This document shows positions 42,466-50,275 of a stretch of DNA of 64,000 bases, piece by piece. Every line of letters begins with the position of its first letter. Position 1 is the stretch's first letter. Location: NCBI GenBank assembly GCA_950022495.1, contig CATLLJ010000002.1, positions 1 to 64,000 on the forward strand, written 5' to 3'. The position numbers and the translations under genes were made by a program. Source of the stretch: an uncultured bacterium. Its GTDB lineage: Bacteria > Cyanobacteriota > Vampirovibrionia > Gastranaerophilales > Gastranaerophilaceae. The notes below the pieces were generated by a model, which saw nothing but the letters and a program-made list of their open reading frames with translations, made no database searches and had not been told where the DNA came from.

Positions 42466-44568
42466 ATGAAAATACATGCTTTAAACACGGTAATAACCCC
42501 ATTAAAAAATATACAACTTGAAAAACAAAATCATATAAACGATACAAATAATAGAACTAAAGAAAACTCAATATCTCCAATTAAAGTATCGCCTAATCTG
42601 TCAATGATTTATTTTGGAAGCATAATTCCTCCGGCTAAAAGATTAAGTAAATCTGATTATTTAATTTCTTCTTATATAAGAGAAATAGGAAAAGCACGTA
42701 ATTTTCACGGAGATAAAAGTGTTGTAGATTTATCAATGGGCAACCCGGATTTAACACCGCCGGAAAAGGCTAAACAGGTTTTAAAAGAAAAAGTAAATGA
42801 TTTATGGTCACACAGATATAACAATCCTAAAGGTGAAGGTGCATTATTCCACACTGTAGCAACGTGGATGGAAAAACGCTTCGGTGTAAAAATAAATCCA
42901 AGAACAGAAGTAATGGCAGCTTCCGGAGCATCTGATGCCATCGACCATATATTCACAGCCTACGCCAACACCGGTGACAAAATTCTAGTTCCTAATCCGG
43001 GATATTCCCTATATGATGATTTAATAACAAGACACGATTTAAATAGAGTACCATTTGACTTGAATCCGGCAAAAGGATATTTACCGGACTTTTCACAAAT
43101 GCCGACAGATGCCAAAATATTAATTTTAAATTATCCGCACAATCCAACCGGCTCTTTCGCACCAAAAGCCGTATTTGAAGAAGCTGTAGAATGGGCAAGA
43201 AAGAATAAAGTATTAATTATTCATGATATGGATAACAGTGAGGTTACACATACAGGCATAAAACCTGCGGGTATTATGCAAGTTGACGGGGCAAAAGATT
43301 TAGCATTTGAAATCCATACAATGAGTAAAGCTCAAAGCATGCCGGGATTTAGAATTGCTTTTGCTGTCAGTGATGAAGATAATATTAACAACCTGCTTAA
43401 TGCAAAATACTTATCCGGCGGAAGCGTATATGTACCGGTTCAACATTCTGCAATCGCAGCATTAAAAGATGAAGAAGGCTACATTGATAAAGTTAATAAA
43501 ATATACAGAAGCAGAAAAAATACCACAATTAACTGGTTAAATAAACTTGGTTCGGACGCAAAGGCTACAGACGGAACATATTATTTGTGGGCAAAAATCC
43601 CTCCTGAATTCACATCTGACGAATTTTATAAATATGTATTACACAAAGCACAGGTTGCATTCACCCCCGGAACGGTTTTTGGCACAAACGGCGAGGGCTA
43701 TGTCAGAATAGTTATGTCTGCCGATGAAAATACAATAAACAAATGCTTCTCTCGCATAAAAAAAGCAGGAATAAGATTTAATACTCCAAAATCAAAACTT
43801 CAACAAAGCCTTCAGGAAGAAATATCAAAAATGGCTGACGGCACGTATTCTGTTGAGCCAAAAGCAGAGAGAGATTTCCGCGAATATCTGTTAACTCTGG
43901 AAAAACTTAGAGAAACATTACCTTTACGCTTTAAAAATAAAGGTCAGCAATTTGAAAAATTTATTCCGAAAAAAGACGTTCAACTTCCTTGGAATATAGT
44001 AAAAGACGGACAATATGTATATTTACAAAACGTCAGAGAGGGCAAGCCTTTATTTGGTAAAATGACAGATATAAAACCATTCAGTTCTAAATCAGAATAT
44101 ACAAAATTAGCTTCTGAAATAAAGAAACAATGGAATAGAAAACCATATCCGCAAGCAGATATTCTTCCGCCTTACAAATCCGGCACGCTATATCCGGATG
44201 CAAATTACTTTGTACTTCATAGTGAAGACGGAAGACTGCAGGCATTAGCAAATGTAGAAATCCAAAAAGACGGAATAATTTGGGGCAGAAGCCTTAACAC
44301 TGCACCTTGGAATCAAGGATCAGATGCAGAAATAAGAGGCTGCGGCAAAGCTGTAATAGCGAGAATGGTCAGTTTCTGTCTGGAAACAGGAAACCACACC
44401 CTGAAATTTGCAACGGACAAACCTGAAAATATAAGATTTTACAAAAGCCTTGGTATGGTTGAAGAAGGAAGTAGAAACTTCAATGGCGAAATTCATACAG
44501 TCTTAACATTCAATGAAGAATCTATGAAAATGTTCTTAAATAAATATCAAATCAATCTAACTTTCTAG
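42466..44568 (+). CDS. class I/II aminotransferase fused to GNAT acetyltransferase
   Basis: 700 residues. An Asn-rich N-terminal extension ends in YFGS at 49-52. Residues about 70-440 are a fold-type I PLP aminotransferase close to the DapL/AspC group: VDLSMGNPDLTPP, SGASDAIDHIF, NYPHNPTG, and the PLP lysine K288 in MSKAQSMPGFRIAF, then GTVFGTNGEGYVRI. Residues about 440-560 are a linker with aromatic and basic patches. The last 140 residues match a GNAT acyltransferase (EIRGCGKAVIARMVSFCLET, FATDKPENIRFYKSLGMVEEG). The substrates are unknown; DAP or another amino acid is a guess. The fusion and the N-terminus are unusual for either family. Confidence 0.8.
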   Translation: MKIHALNTVITPLKNIQLEKQNHINDTNNRTKENSISPIKVSPNLSMIYFGSIIPPAKRLSKSDYLISSYIREIGKARNFHGDKSVVDLSMGNPDLTPPEKAKQVLKEKVNDLWSHRYNNPKGEGALFHTVATWMEKRFGVKINPRTEVMAASGASDAIDHIFTAYANTGDKILVPNPGYSLYDDLITRHDLNRVPFDLNPAKGYLPDFSQMPTDAKILILNYPHNPTGSFAPKAVFEEAVEWARKNKVLIIHDMDNSEVTHTGIKPAGIMQVDGAKDLAFEIHTMSKAQSMPGFRIAFAVSDEDNINNLLNAKYLSGGSVYVPVQHSAIAALKDEEGYIDKVNKIYRSRKNTTINWLNKLGSDAKATDGTYYLWAKIPPEFTSDEFYKYVLHKAQVAFTPGTVFGTNGEGYVRIVMSADENTINKCFSRIKKAGIRFNTPKSKLQQSLQEEISKMADGTYSVEPKAERDFREYLLTLEKLRETLPLRFKNKGQQFEKFIPKKDVQLPWNIVKDGQYVYLQNVREGKPLFGKMTDIKPFSSKSEYTKLASEIKKQWNRKPYPQADILPPYKSGTLYPDANYFVLHSEDGRLQALANVEIQKDGIIWGRSLNTAPWNQGSDAEIRGCGKAVIARMVSFCLETGNHTLKFATDKPENIRFYKSLGMVEEGSRNFNGEIHTVLTFNEESMKMFLNKYQINLTF

Positions 44569-44582
44569 AAAGGTAATTTATA

Positions 44583-44603
44583 ATGATTTATAATGATTTA
44601 TAA
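44583..44603. repeat. 10-bp tandem duplication at a start codon
   Basis: TAATGATTTA occurs twice in a row from 44581. It creates two ATGs, at 44583 and 44593. The first opens a six-codon frame that ends at 44603; the second starts the 5'-nucleotidase-like gene. AAAGG is placed correctly for the first ATG only. Confidence 0.6.
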
Positions 44604-46082
44604 TAATAACCAGAAATACAACCCTTCATTTAACGGCATTACAAAAATATATGCCCTTACTGATTCCCATCAGGATACACGAAAAACCTGTGCTCTTCTA
44701 TCACATGTGCTTAAGGATGCAAAATCTGATAAAAATGTATTATTCCTAAATTGCGGTGATATGTTCAAAGGAATTTACCCCAGACAAATTGAAGCTGATA
44801 GTTATGTAACTCTTAAACAGGCAAAACCTGATATGGAAATGGTTTTCACTTTAGGAAATAATGATTTCGGATTTAACAAAGAAAATCTTGATTTTTTAAT
44901 TAATACAATTAAAAGATTTACTGCACAGGGAATACATACTGTATGTGCAAATATTTTTGAAAAATCAGGAAAAAGACCTTCCTGGCTAAAACCTTATACC
45001 ATTGTTGAACGAGATGGAGACAGAACATTAGTAACAGGTTTTTGTATCAATAATATTAATACTGCAAAATTTGGAATTACTGCAAAAAATCAACAGGAAA
45101 TTATTCCTGAAATAAATCAGGCGATATTAAATGAACATCTGGATAACGTAGTAATATTAAATCATGATTTTATGCCATCAAGTCAAGAGATAGTAAACCA
45201 CTGCAAGAAAAACGGTATAAATATAGATTTAACAATAGGCGGACATGAACATGACATAGTACCGGCTAATCAAGAATTAAAGATATATTATCCGCAAGCC
45301 TTCAGTGAATCTATGTATAAAATGACATTAAATAACAATACAGGCAGCAAATCATTGAATGTAATTGAAGAAATTAAAAGCAGCAACCTGCCTGTGTCTG
45401 GAATATTTGAGGAAAGTCTACAGCCTTTTGAAAAAGAATCAAAAATATTGGAAAACATTGCTCCATATACTTTAAATTTAACCAAACAATACTCCAAACC
45501 TTGTCCGCTGGGTAGTTTCCTCGCTGATGAAATGAAAAAAGCTGCAAATTCAGAAATTGCATTTTTCTCAACCGGTTTCTTAATGAAACCGCTTCCTTAT
45601 ACTGCTGATAGATTTATTACCAACTATAATTTCAAAAAACTATCATTGCAGAAACCCCAATAAAATCTGTTGAATTATCAATTTCAGATTTGAAATCAGT
45701 TTTCGACAACGCATTAAAGTCTTACGGTTATGGAAGCAATGCAAAATTCTTACAATGTTCCAACAATATTAAAATTGAAGGCAAAGATAACCCTGTTCTT
45801 AAAAAATTTGAAGTAAAACAAATTTTTATAAATGAAGAAGCACTCTTAGATAAGAACGGTCAGCCGCTAAATCCTAACAGAAAATTTAAATGTGCAATTG
45901 ATTCATATATTGCAGACGGCGGACAAGGATTTACTACACTTCAGCAAGCCGAAAAAACTGACATACTTCAAAATAATCAACCTCTAAAAATCAATGAGGT
46001 TCTTCTGGATGCAATAAAAAATGCACCACGGCAATACAAACCAAACTCAGAATATCCATCTTTCCAATTGATAGAATTGTAA
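44593..46082 (+). pseudogene. 5'-nucleotidase/metallophosphatase-like protein, frameshifted
   Basis: The first frame (44593-45663, 356 residues) has an N-rich start with NPSFNG (10-15), then a calcineurin-like phosphatase domain: ALTDSHQDTRK, FLNCGDMFKG, FTLGNNDFGFNKENLDF and TIGGHEHD. The C-terminal 5'-nucleotidase domain (IIAETPIKSVELSISDLKS through 46082) is in the next frame. The switch lies in a run of six A at 45634-45639. One more A would join both parts into one reading frame of about 496 residues. It is either a broken gene, a slippage-controlled gene or an assembly error in the homopolymer. The intact form would hydrolyse nucleotides or related phosphates. Confidence 0.75.
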
Positions 46083-46167
46083 AAATGATATATTATACTT
46101 TTTTCGCATATAACTTTCAGCATTATAGTAAATAATAAATATGGTAACTATAACGAAAGGAGTTAAT

Positions 46168-46470
46168 ATGAAACACGAAGAAGATAAAAAAACAATGAAA
46201 GAAAAAATGGATGAAACTGCGGAAAAGGCAAAAACAAAAGCCCATGAAGTAAAAGAAGACATCAAAAAAGGTGCGGAAAAAGCACGAGATAAAGCTCATG
46301 AAGTTAAAGGCCGTGTAGCAGAAAAAATTGACGAAACAAAAGAAAACATCAAAGAAGGTGCAGAAAAAATAAAAGAAAAAGCTCATGAAACCAAAGGACG
46401 AATTGCAGAGAAAATAGACGAAAAGAAACAAGAAATGAAAGATAAAAAAGAAGAAAAGAAGAAAGCATAA
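46168..46470 (+). CDS. LEA-like charged repeat protein
   Basis: 100 residues from ATG 46168, with AAAGGAG 8 nt upstream. The sequence is almost only Lys, Glu, Ala, Asp and Thr in 11-residue-like repeats (for example KAHEVKEDIKKGAEKARDKAHEVKGRVAEKIDETKENIKEG, then the same with KIKEKAHETK). This is the pattern of group 3 LEA and some CsbD/YtxH-like stress proteins: an amphipathic helix that is unfolded in solution. Protection of proteins or membranes under stress is a family-based inference. Confidence 0.75.
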   Translation: MKHEEDKKTMKEKMDETAEKAKTKAHEVKEDIKKGAEKARDKAHEVKGRVAEKIDETKENIKEGAEKIKEKAHETKGRIAEKIDEKKQEMKDKKEEKKKA

Positions 46471-46473
46471 TAT

Positions 46474-46503
46474 AAAAAGAGACTCCTTAGAGTCTCTTTT
46501 TTA
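46474..46503 (+). terminator. terminator of the LEA-like gene
   Basis: AAAAGAGACTC, CTTA loop, GAGTCTCTTTT, 4 nt after the stop, with T-tail. Confidence 0.88.
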
Positions 46504-46532
46504 TAACAAAAAAAACATCAATAATATTATAG

Positions 46533-46561
46533 TTGACAAATCCACTCATATTTACTATAAT
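46533..46561 (+). promoter_or_regulatory. consensus sigma-70 promoter
   Basis: TTGACA and TATAAT are both perfect consensus with a 17-nt spacer. It points into a roughly 120-nt leader that can pair ACACAAAA (about 46600) with TTTTGTGT (about 46640), and then into a decayed gene. Confidence 0.75.
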
Positions 46562-46690
46562 TGTAGCAAACAAAAAGAAAGATACATGCACGCTTACACA
46601 AAATTATTTAGACGATTTAGTCACTAAGATTTATTCTTAGATGTTTTGTGTTGTTTTATTTACAGTGTGAAAAGTACGTGAAAGGAGAAA

Positions 46691-47096
46691 ATTATACGTA
46701 TTTATGATGTATCTTGTAATGCTTATTCAGACAAAAGGAATAATCCAACATTCGGGTTCTGGCAGCCATCTATGGGTCCTGTTGAAAAAGGAATTCAATC
46801 TTGTAATTCCACTATAAGCACAAAACCATAAAAGCACCTAAAGACGGAGTTTGGCTATAAGGAAAAACGGGTGAGACGTTGAATACATTTGGCTTAGATA
46901 TGTACAACGCCATGTAAATATTAAAGGTTCCAGAGACAAAATTGAACGGGTAACTTTTAATCGATATAGTTGGGATGGAATTGTTGAAAGATACCAACAA
47001 GATTTATATCCCGATGGTAACTTGATTACAACAATAAAAACTATTTGCAGTAAAGGTGTTAAAAACATTGAAGAATTTATTGAGAATATTAAATAA
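46691..47096 (+). pseudogene. decayed gene
   Basis: AAGGAG at 46682-46687 is followed by a frame without a standard start codon (ATT or ATA would be first) that reads IYDVSCNAYSDKRNNPTFG and stops at 46829-46831. A second frame from 46875 gives a convincing 73-residue coding stretch (NIKGSRDKIERVTFNRY...EFIENIK) ending at 47094-47096. The two are out of phase, so at least one frameshift and a lost start separate them. The first part includes NPTFG, like the FG motif of other proteins here. Product unknown. Confidence 0.6.
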
Positions 47097-47120
47097 ATTT
47101 ATACAAGGTTCTCTGATAGC

Positions 47121-47157
47121 AAAAAAAGATTGCGACTTTGGTCGCTAATCTTTTTTT
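47121..47157 (-). terminator. tRNA-Leu terminator
   Basis: On the minus strand AGATTAGCGAC and GTCGCAATCT pair with one bulged base around a short loop, followed by seven T. It begins right after the tRNA 3' end. Confidence 0.8.
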
Positions 47158-47241
47158 GGTGTCGAAGAAGGGGATCGAACCCTCAAGGCATAAACCACAC
47201 GAACCTGAATCGTGCGCGTCTACCAATTCCGCCACTTCGAC
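47157..47241 (-). tRNA. tRNA-Leu (CAG)
   Basis: 85 nt including an encoded CCA (47157-47159 with discriminator A at 47160). The acceptor strands are GTCGAAG and CTTCGAC, the D-arm is GCGGAATTGGTAGACGC, and the anticodon stem CACGA/TCGTG holds loop TTCAGGT (anticodon CAG). A long variable arm GTTTATGCCTT and T-arm GAGGGTTCGATCCCCTT follow. All are typical of a class II leucine tRNA. The first 11 nt recur at each junction of the tandem array immediately upstream. Confidence 0.95.
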
Positions 47242-47666
47242 AAGGATTATATTGGAACTCGCGTCTCGTGGCGGATGTTCTCTCTTCAGAGAACCCTCTC
47301 GGAAAATGATACTTAATCATTTTCCTGCGGCAGAGTGCCACTTCGACAAGGATTATATTGGAACTCGCGTCTCGTGGCGGATGTTCTCTCTTCAGAGAAC
47401 CCTCTCGGAAAATGATACTTAATCATTTTCCTGCGGCAGAGTGCCACTTCGACAAGGATTATATTGGAACTCGCGTCTCGTGGCGGATGTTCTCTCTTCA
47501 GAGAACCCTCTCGGAAAATGATACTTAATCATTTTCCTGCGGCAGAGTGCCACTTCGACAAGGATTATTATTGGTACTCGCGTCTTGTGGCGGATGTTGT
47601 TTCCAACAACCCTCTCCTCTAATGTGACATTTAGTCACATTCTCGTCGGCAGAGTGCCACTTCGAC
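47242..47666 (-). repeat. four-unit structured tandem array at the 5' end of tRNA-Leu
   Basis: Three identical 106-bp units (47242-47347, 47348-47453, 47454-47559) are followed by a divergent 107-bp unit (47560-47666). Each unit ends in GCCACTTCGAC, the complement of the first 11 nt of the tRNA. Read on the tRNA strand, each unit has GTGGC pairing with GCCAC near its ends and CTCT pairing with AGAG. It also has a hairpin GGAAAATGAT/ATCATTTTCC and a hairpin GTTCTCT/AGAGAAC. In unit four the two hairpins are AATGTGAC/GTCACATT and GTTGTT/AACAAC, so pairing is kept while sequence changes. No protein is encoded. If the tRNA promoter is the TATAAT-like sequence near 47686-47691, the array lies in the pre-tRNA leader. 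Confidence 0.85.
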
Positions 47667-47747
47667 ATTCGACATCTATACATATATTATATTACAAACA
47701 CAAAATATATCCCCACTGTTAAACTTTATTCATGATAAAATTATTAT
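47667..47747 (-). promoter_or_regulatory. likely promoter region of array and tRNA-Leu
   Basis: On the minus strand AATATAATATATG lies about 25 nt before the first copy of the tRNA 5' end. No convincing -35 box was found. The segment is shared with the start of the divergent lipoprotein gene. Confidence 0.3.
47733..47741 (+). promoter_or_regulatory. extended -10 promoter 6 nt before GTG
   Basis: TGATAAAAT, TATTAT, GTG at 47748. No Shine-Dalgarno sequence. Confidence 0.45.
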
Positions 47748-48113
47748 GTGAAAAATTTATTTAAATTATTTCTGATATTTTTGAGCTTTTTTATTATCCC
47801 GGCTATAGCCTCTTGCGGGAATAATTCATCTGCAAATATACCTTCTCAGATTATTTCTTCTGTAAACGATAATATAAAATTTGTTGCAGATAATACTGAA
47901 AATTCTATAATTGCATCTAATACTCATAATTCAGAAATAATATCCTTTAGTGAAACTAAAGATTCTTCCGGCAACTGCCCGATTTATAAATCTAATTTTC
48001 AAAATAAATTAACACAACAATTTCTATATTTAAAATACAATCAATTATTTATTAGCAATTCTCATAAAATATCTTTCTATCTTAAAAATGAGATTTGCAC
48101 CAGAGCCCCATAA
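47748..48113 (+). CDS. small lipoprotein
   Basis: 121 residues from a GTG start. The N-terminus KNLFKLFLIFLSFFIIPAIASC is a signal peptide ending in the lipobox IASC, with Cys 23 as the likely lipid-modified residue and GNN following. The rest is Ser/Asn/Ile-rich with two more cysteines. No family recognised. Anchoring in the inner or outer membrane is inferred from the lipobox. Confidence 0.6.
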   Translation: MKNLFKLFLIFLSFFIIPAIASCGNNSSANIPSQIISSVNDNIKFVADNTENSIIASNTHNSEIISFSETKDSSGNCPIYKSNFQNKLTQQFLYLKYNQLFISNSHKISFYLKNEICTRAP

Positions 48114-48163
48114 TTCTCCTGTATCAAAATATAAATATACGTACAATTTAATAGGAGAATAAA

Positions 48164-48415
48164 ATGAATATCGAATTATTAAAACACGGTTGCTTTATTA
48201 TGGTAATCGGTATGGGTTTTGTTTACTTTTTCATTTGTATAATGATTTGGGCAATGGATTTAGTTGCCAAATTTATTAAAATGATAAACAAATATTTCCC
48301 AGAACAAATAGAAGAAGAAAAATATCAGCCAAAGAAAAAAACAAACGACAACGGGGCAGAAATAGCTCTTGCTATTGCCTGTGCTTATGCGAAAGGAGTA
48401 AAAGGTGTTAAGTAG
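48164..48415 (+). CDS. OadG-like small membrane subunit
   Basis: 83 residues. One N-terminal membrane helix (HGCFIMVIGMGFVYFFICIMIWAM), a short charged linker, then an amphipathic Ala-rich helix (AEIALAIACAYAKGVKG). This is the pattern of the gamma subunit (OadG) of sodium-pumping decarboxylases, whose Lys/Pro linker and Ala-rich tail bind the other subunits. The alpha and beta subunits are not adjacent; a transporter gene overlaps its 3' end by 11 nt instead. AGGAGAA precedes the ATG. Confidence 0.7.
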   Translation: MNIELLKHGCFIMVIGMGFVYFFICIMIWAMDLVAKFIKMINKYFPEQIEEEKYQPKKKTNDNGAEIALAIACAYAKGVKGVK

Positions 48416-49724
48416 TTTTATTTCAGCACATAATGTTGTAATTTCAGCCGGCTTATTATTAATTGCATACATATTTATTGCAACAGAAAAAATTCCTAAA
48501 ATGACAATTGCATTATTAGGTGCTGCAATTACAATTATTTTAGGTTTAGTCAGCCAGACCAAAATATCTAACGGTGCTATAGATCCACATTATTTCATTA
48601 ATTTCATAGATTTTAATGTAATATTTTTACTTGTTTCAATGATGATAATCGTATCAATTACAACTCGAAGCGGTGTATTTAACTGGATTGCAAACGAATT
48701 ACTAAAATTTACAAAAGGACACCCCGTAAAAGTTTTATTTGCACTCGGACTTTTCACCGCAGTAACAAGTGCCTTTCTTGATAATGTTACAACAGTTATA
48801 TTAATTATGCCTATAACTTTCGCTATTGCAAAAAAACTTGATGTAGATCCTATTCCATTCTTATTAACTGAAATATTTGCATCAAATATCGGCGGGACAG
48901 CAACCCTCATTGGGGATCCGCCAAATATTATTATAGGCAGTGCCGGAAACCTTTCATTCATGGATTTTATAAAAGAATTAACTCCGGTTATTCTTGTCAT
49001 ACTTTTCGTAATTGTAGGCTTGCTATCATTTATCTTTAGAAAAAAACTTCATGCTGATGAAGAAAAAATGAAAGAGGTTGCCTCAATTGACAATACTCAC
49101 ACAATAACAAATAAAAACCTTATGATACGCTCAACAATTACACTAGGACTGGTAATATTGGGCTTTATGCTTCATGATGTCATACATATAGAAACTTGTG
49201 TTGTAGCAATGCTTGGTGCTGCATTTTTATTAATATTTGAAAAACCAAACGAAATATTACACGATGTTGAATGGAATACTATATTTTTCTTTATTGGTTT
49301 GTTCATAATTATCGGCGGAGTTGAAGCTTCCGGCGGTATAAAATTAATGGCAGAATGGATAATACAGGTAACTCAGGGAAGTCAGGCTGCAACATCTATG
49401 ATAATTCTGTGGGCTTCAGGTATAATTTCAGGGATTATTGATAATATTCCGTACACTGCTACAATGTCACCAATGCTTGTAGAAATTCAAAAAACAATGG
49501 GCAGTGATTATACTTATCCATTATGGTGGGCACTATCTCTAGGTGCTTGTCTTGGCGGAAACCTTACAATTATAGGTGCAGCAGCAAATGTTATTGTCTC
49601 AGAAAATGCAAATAAAGAAGGACACCCTATAGCATTTCTTAGATTTATGAAATATGGCATTATGGTTGTTACAATTTCACTTATAATAAGTACAATCTAT
49701 CTATATATAAGATTTTTGCACTAA
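48405..49724 (+). CDS. ArsB/NhaD-type ion transporter
   Basis: 439 residues from GTG 48405 with AAAGGAG 6 nt upstream. Eleven or so membrane helices are visible. The inverted repeat signatures of the ion-transporter superfamily are present: TAVTSAFLDNVTTVILIMPITFAIA, ASNIGGTATLIGDPPNIIIGSAG and, in the second half, SGIIDNIPYTATMSPML and GACLGGNLTIIGAAANVIVS. This matches ArsB/NhaD/SLC13-like carriers. Na+/H+ exchange or organic anion transport are both possible. It is co-translated with the OadG-like protein. Confidence 0.85.
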   Translation: MLSSFISAHNVVISAGLLLIAYIFIATEKIPKMTIALLGAAITIILGLVSQTKISNGAIDPHYFINFIDFNVIFLLVSMMIIVSITTRSGVFNWIANELLKFTKGHPVKVLFALGLFTAVTSAFLDNVTTVILIMPITFAIAKKLDVDPIPFLLTEIFASNIGGTATLIGDPPNIIIGSAGNLSFMDFIKELTPVILVILFVIVGLLSFIFRKKLHADEEKMKEVASIDNTHTITNKNLMIRSTITLGLVILGFMLHDVIHIETCVVAMLGAAFLLIFEKPNEILHDVEWNTIFFFIGLFIIIGGVEASGGIKLMAEWIIQVTQGSQAATSMIILWASGIISGIIDNIPYTATMSPMLVEIQKTMGSDYTYPLWWALSLGACLGGNLTIIGAAANVIVSENANKEGHPIAFLRFMKYGIMVVTISLIISTIYLYIRFLH

Positions 49725-49749
49725 TTGACTTATAAATATACATTTGATG

Positions 49750-49782
49750 AAAAAAATACCGAACATCTGTTCGGTATTTTTT
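49750..49782. terminator. bidirectional terminator
   Basis: AAAAAATACCGAA, CATCTG loop, TTCGGTATTTTTT between the convergent transporter and nrdG genes. Confidence 0.88.
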
Positions 49783-49787
49783 ATAAT

Positions 49788-50273
49788 TTAAACTATACAC
49801 AAAACTTTTTCTTTCAGCGTTCTTTGAACATCAATTATTCTTTGATTAGAACTTCCAACCCACGGTAAATTTACATCCTTCAAATCTTCCATAAATTCAC
49901 CATCTACAAATACATCAATATATTGCAAGTTCGGATTGCCTTCAAAGTCTTCCCACAAAAACCCAGTATAAAGCCAAACTGTTTTAGCCGGAAATTTAGA
50001 TTTTATTTCCTTTGCGAGTTCAAAAACTTCATCTCTGTGCTGTGGATGAAGCGGGTCTCCGCCGCTGAATGTTATACCGGAAATATAATCTTTATCCAAT
50101 GCTTCAAAAAGTTCTTCTTTAGCAGCAGAATCAAAAGGAATTCCACCATTTATATCCCAGGTTTCAGGATTTTGGCAATTTTTGCAATGATGAGTACAGC
50201 CAGCAACCCATAAAACTACTCTAAGCCCTTCGCCGTTAAGCATGTCATCCTTTGTAATATTATGATACCTCAT
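49788..50273 (-). CDS. nrdG: anaerobic ribonucleotide reductase activating enzyme
   Basis: 161 residues. Radical SAM enzyme that puts the glycyl radical on NrdD. The cluster motif CTHHCKNC (CxxxCxxC) is near residues 31-38, then GITFSGGDPLHP (SAM/GGD motif). Full length for NrdG. It starts 2 nt after nrdD, so the two are one operon under the riboswitch-like leader. Confidence 0.95.
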   Translation of the reverse strand: MRYHNITKDDMLNGEGLRVVLWVAGCTHHCKNCQNPETWDINGGIPFDSAAKEELFEALDKDYISGITFSGGDPLHPQHRDEVFELAKEIKSKFPAKTVWLYTGFLWEDFEGNPNLQYIDVFVDGEFMEDLKDVNLPWVGSSNQRIIDVQRTLKEKVLCIV

Positions 50274-50275
50274 GG

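Noticed and set aside
46123-46431. Minus-strand Phe/Cys-rich ORF opposite the LEA-like gene
   Set aside because: It is the antisense shadow of a Lys/Glu repeat; no ribosome binding site, and extreme composition.
47138-47422. Plus-strand ORF across the tRNA-Leu region
   Set aside because: It overlaps the tRNA and the repeat units antisense; its open frame is a by-product of the repeat.
47242-47666. CRISPR array
   Set aside because: Whole 106-bp units are identical, with no unique spacers, and there are no cas genes.
47242-47666. Integron attC array
   Set aside because: No cassettes or ORFs between units, no integrase, and the hairpin ends do not match the GTTRRRY/RYYYAAC cores.
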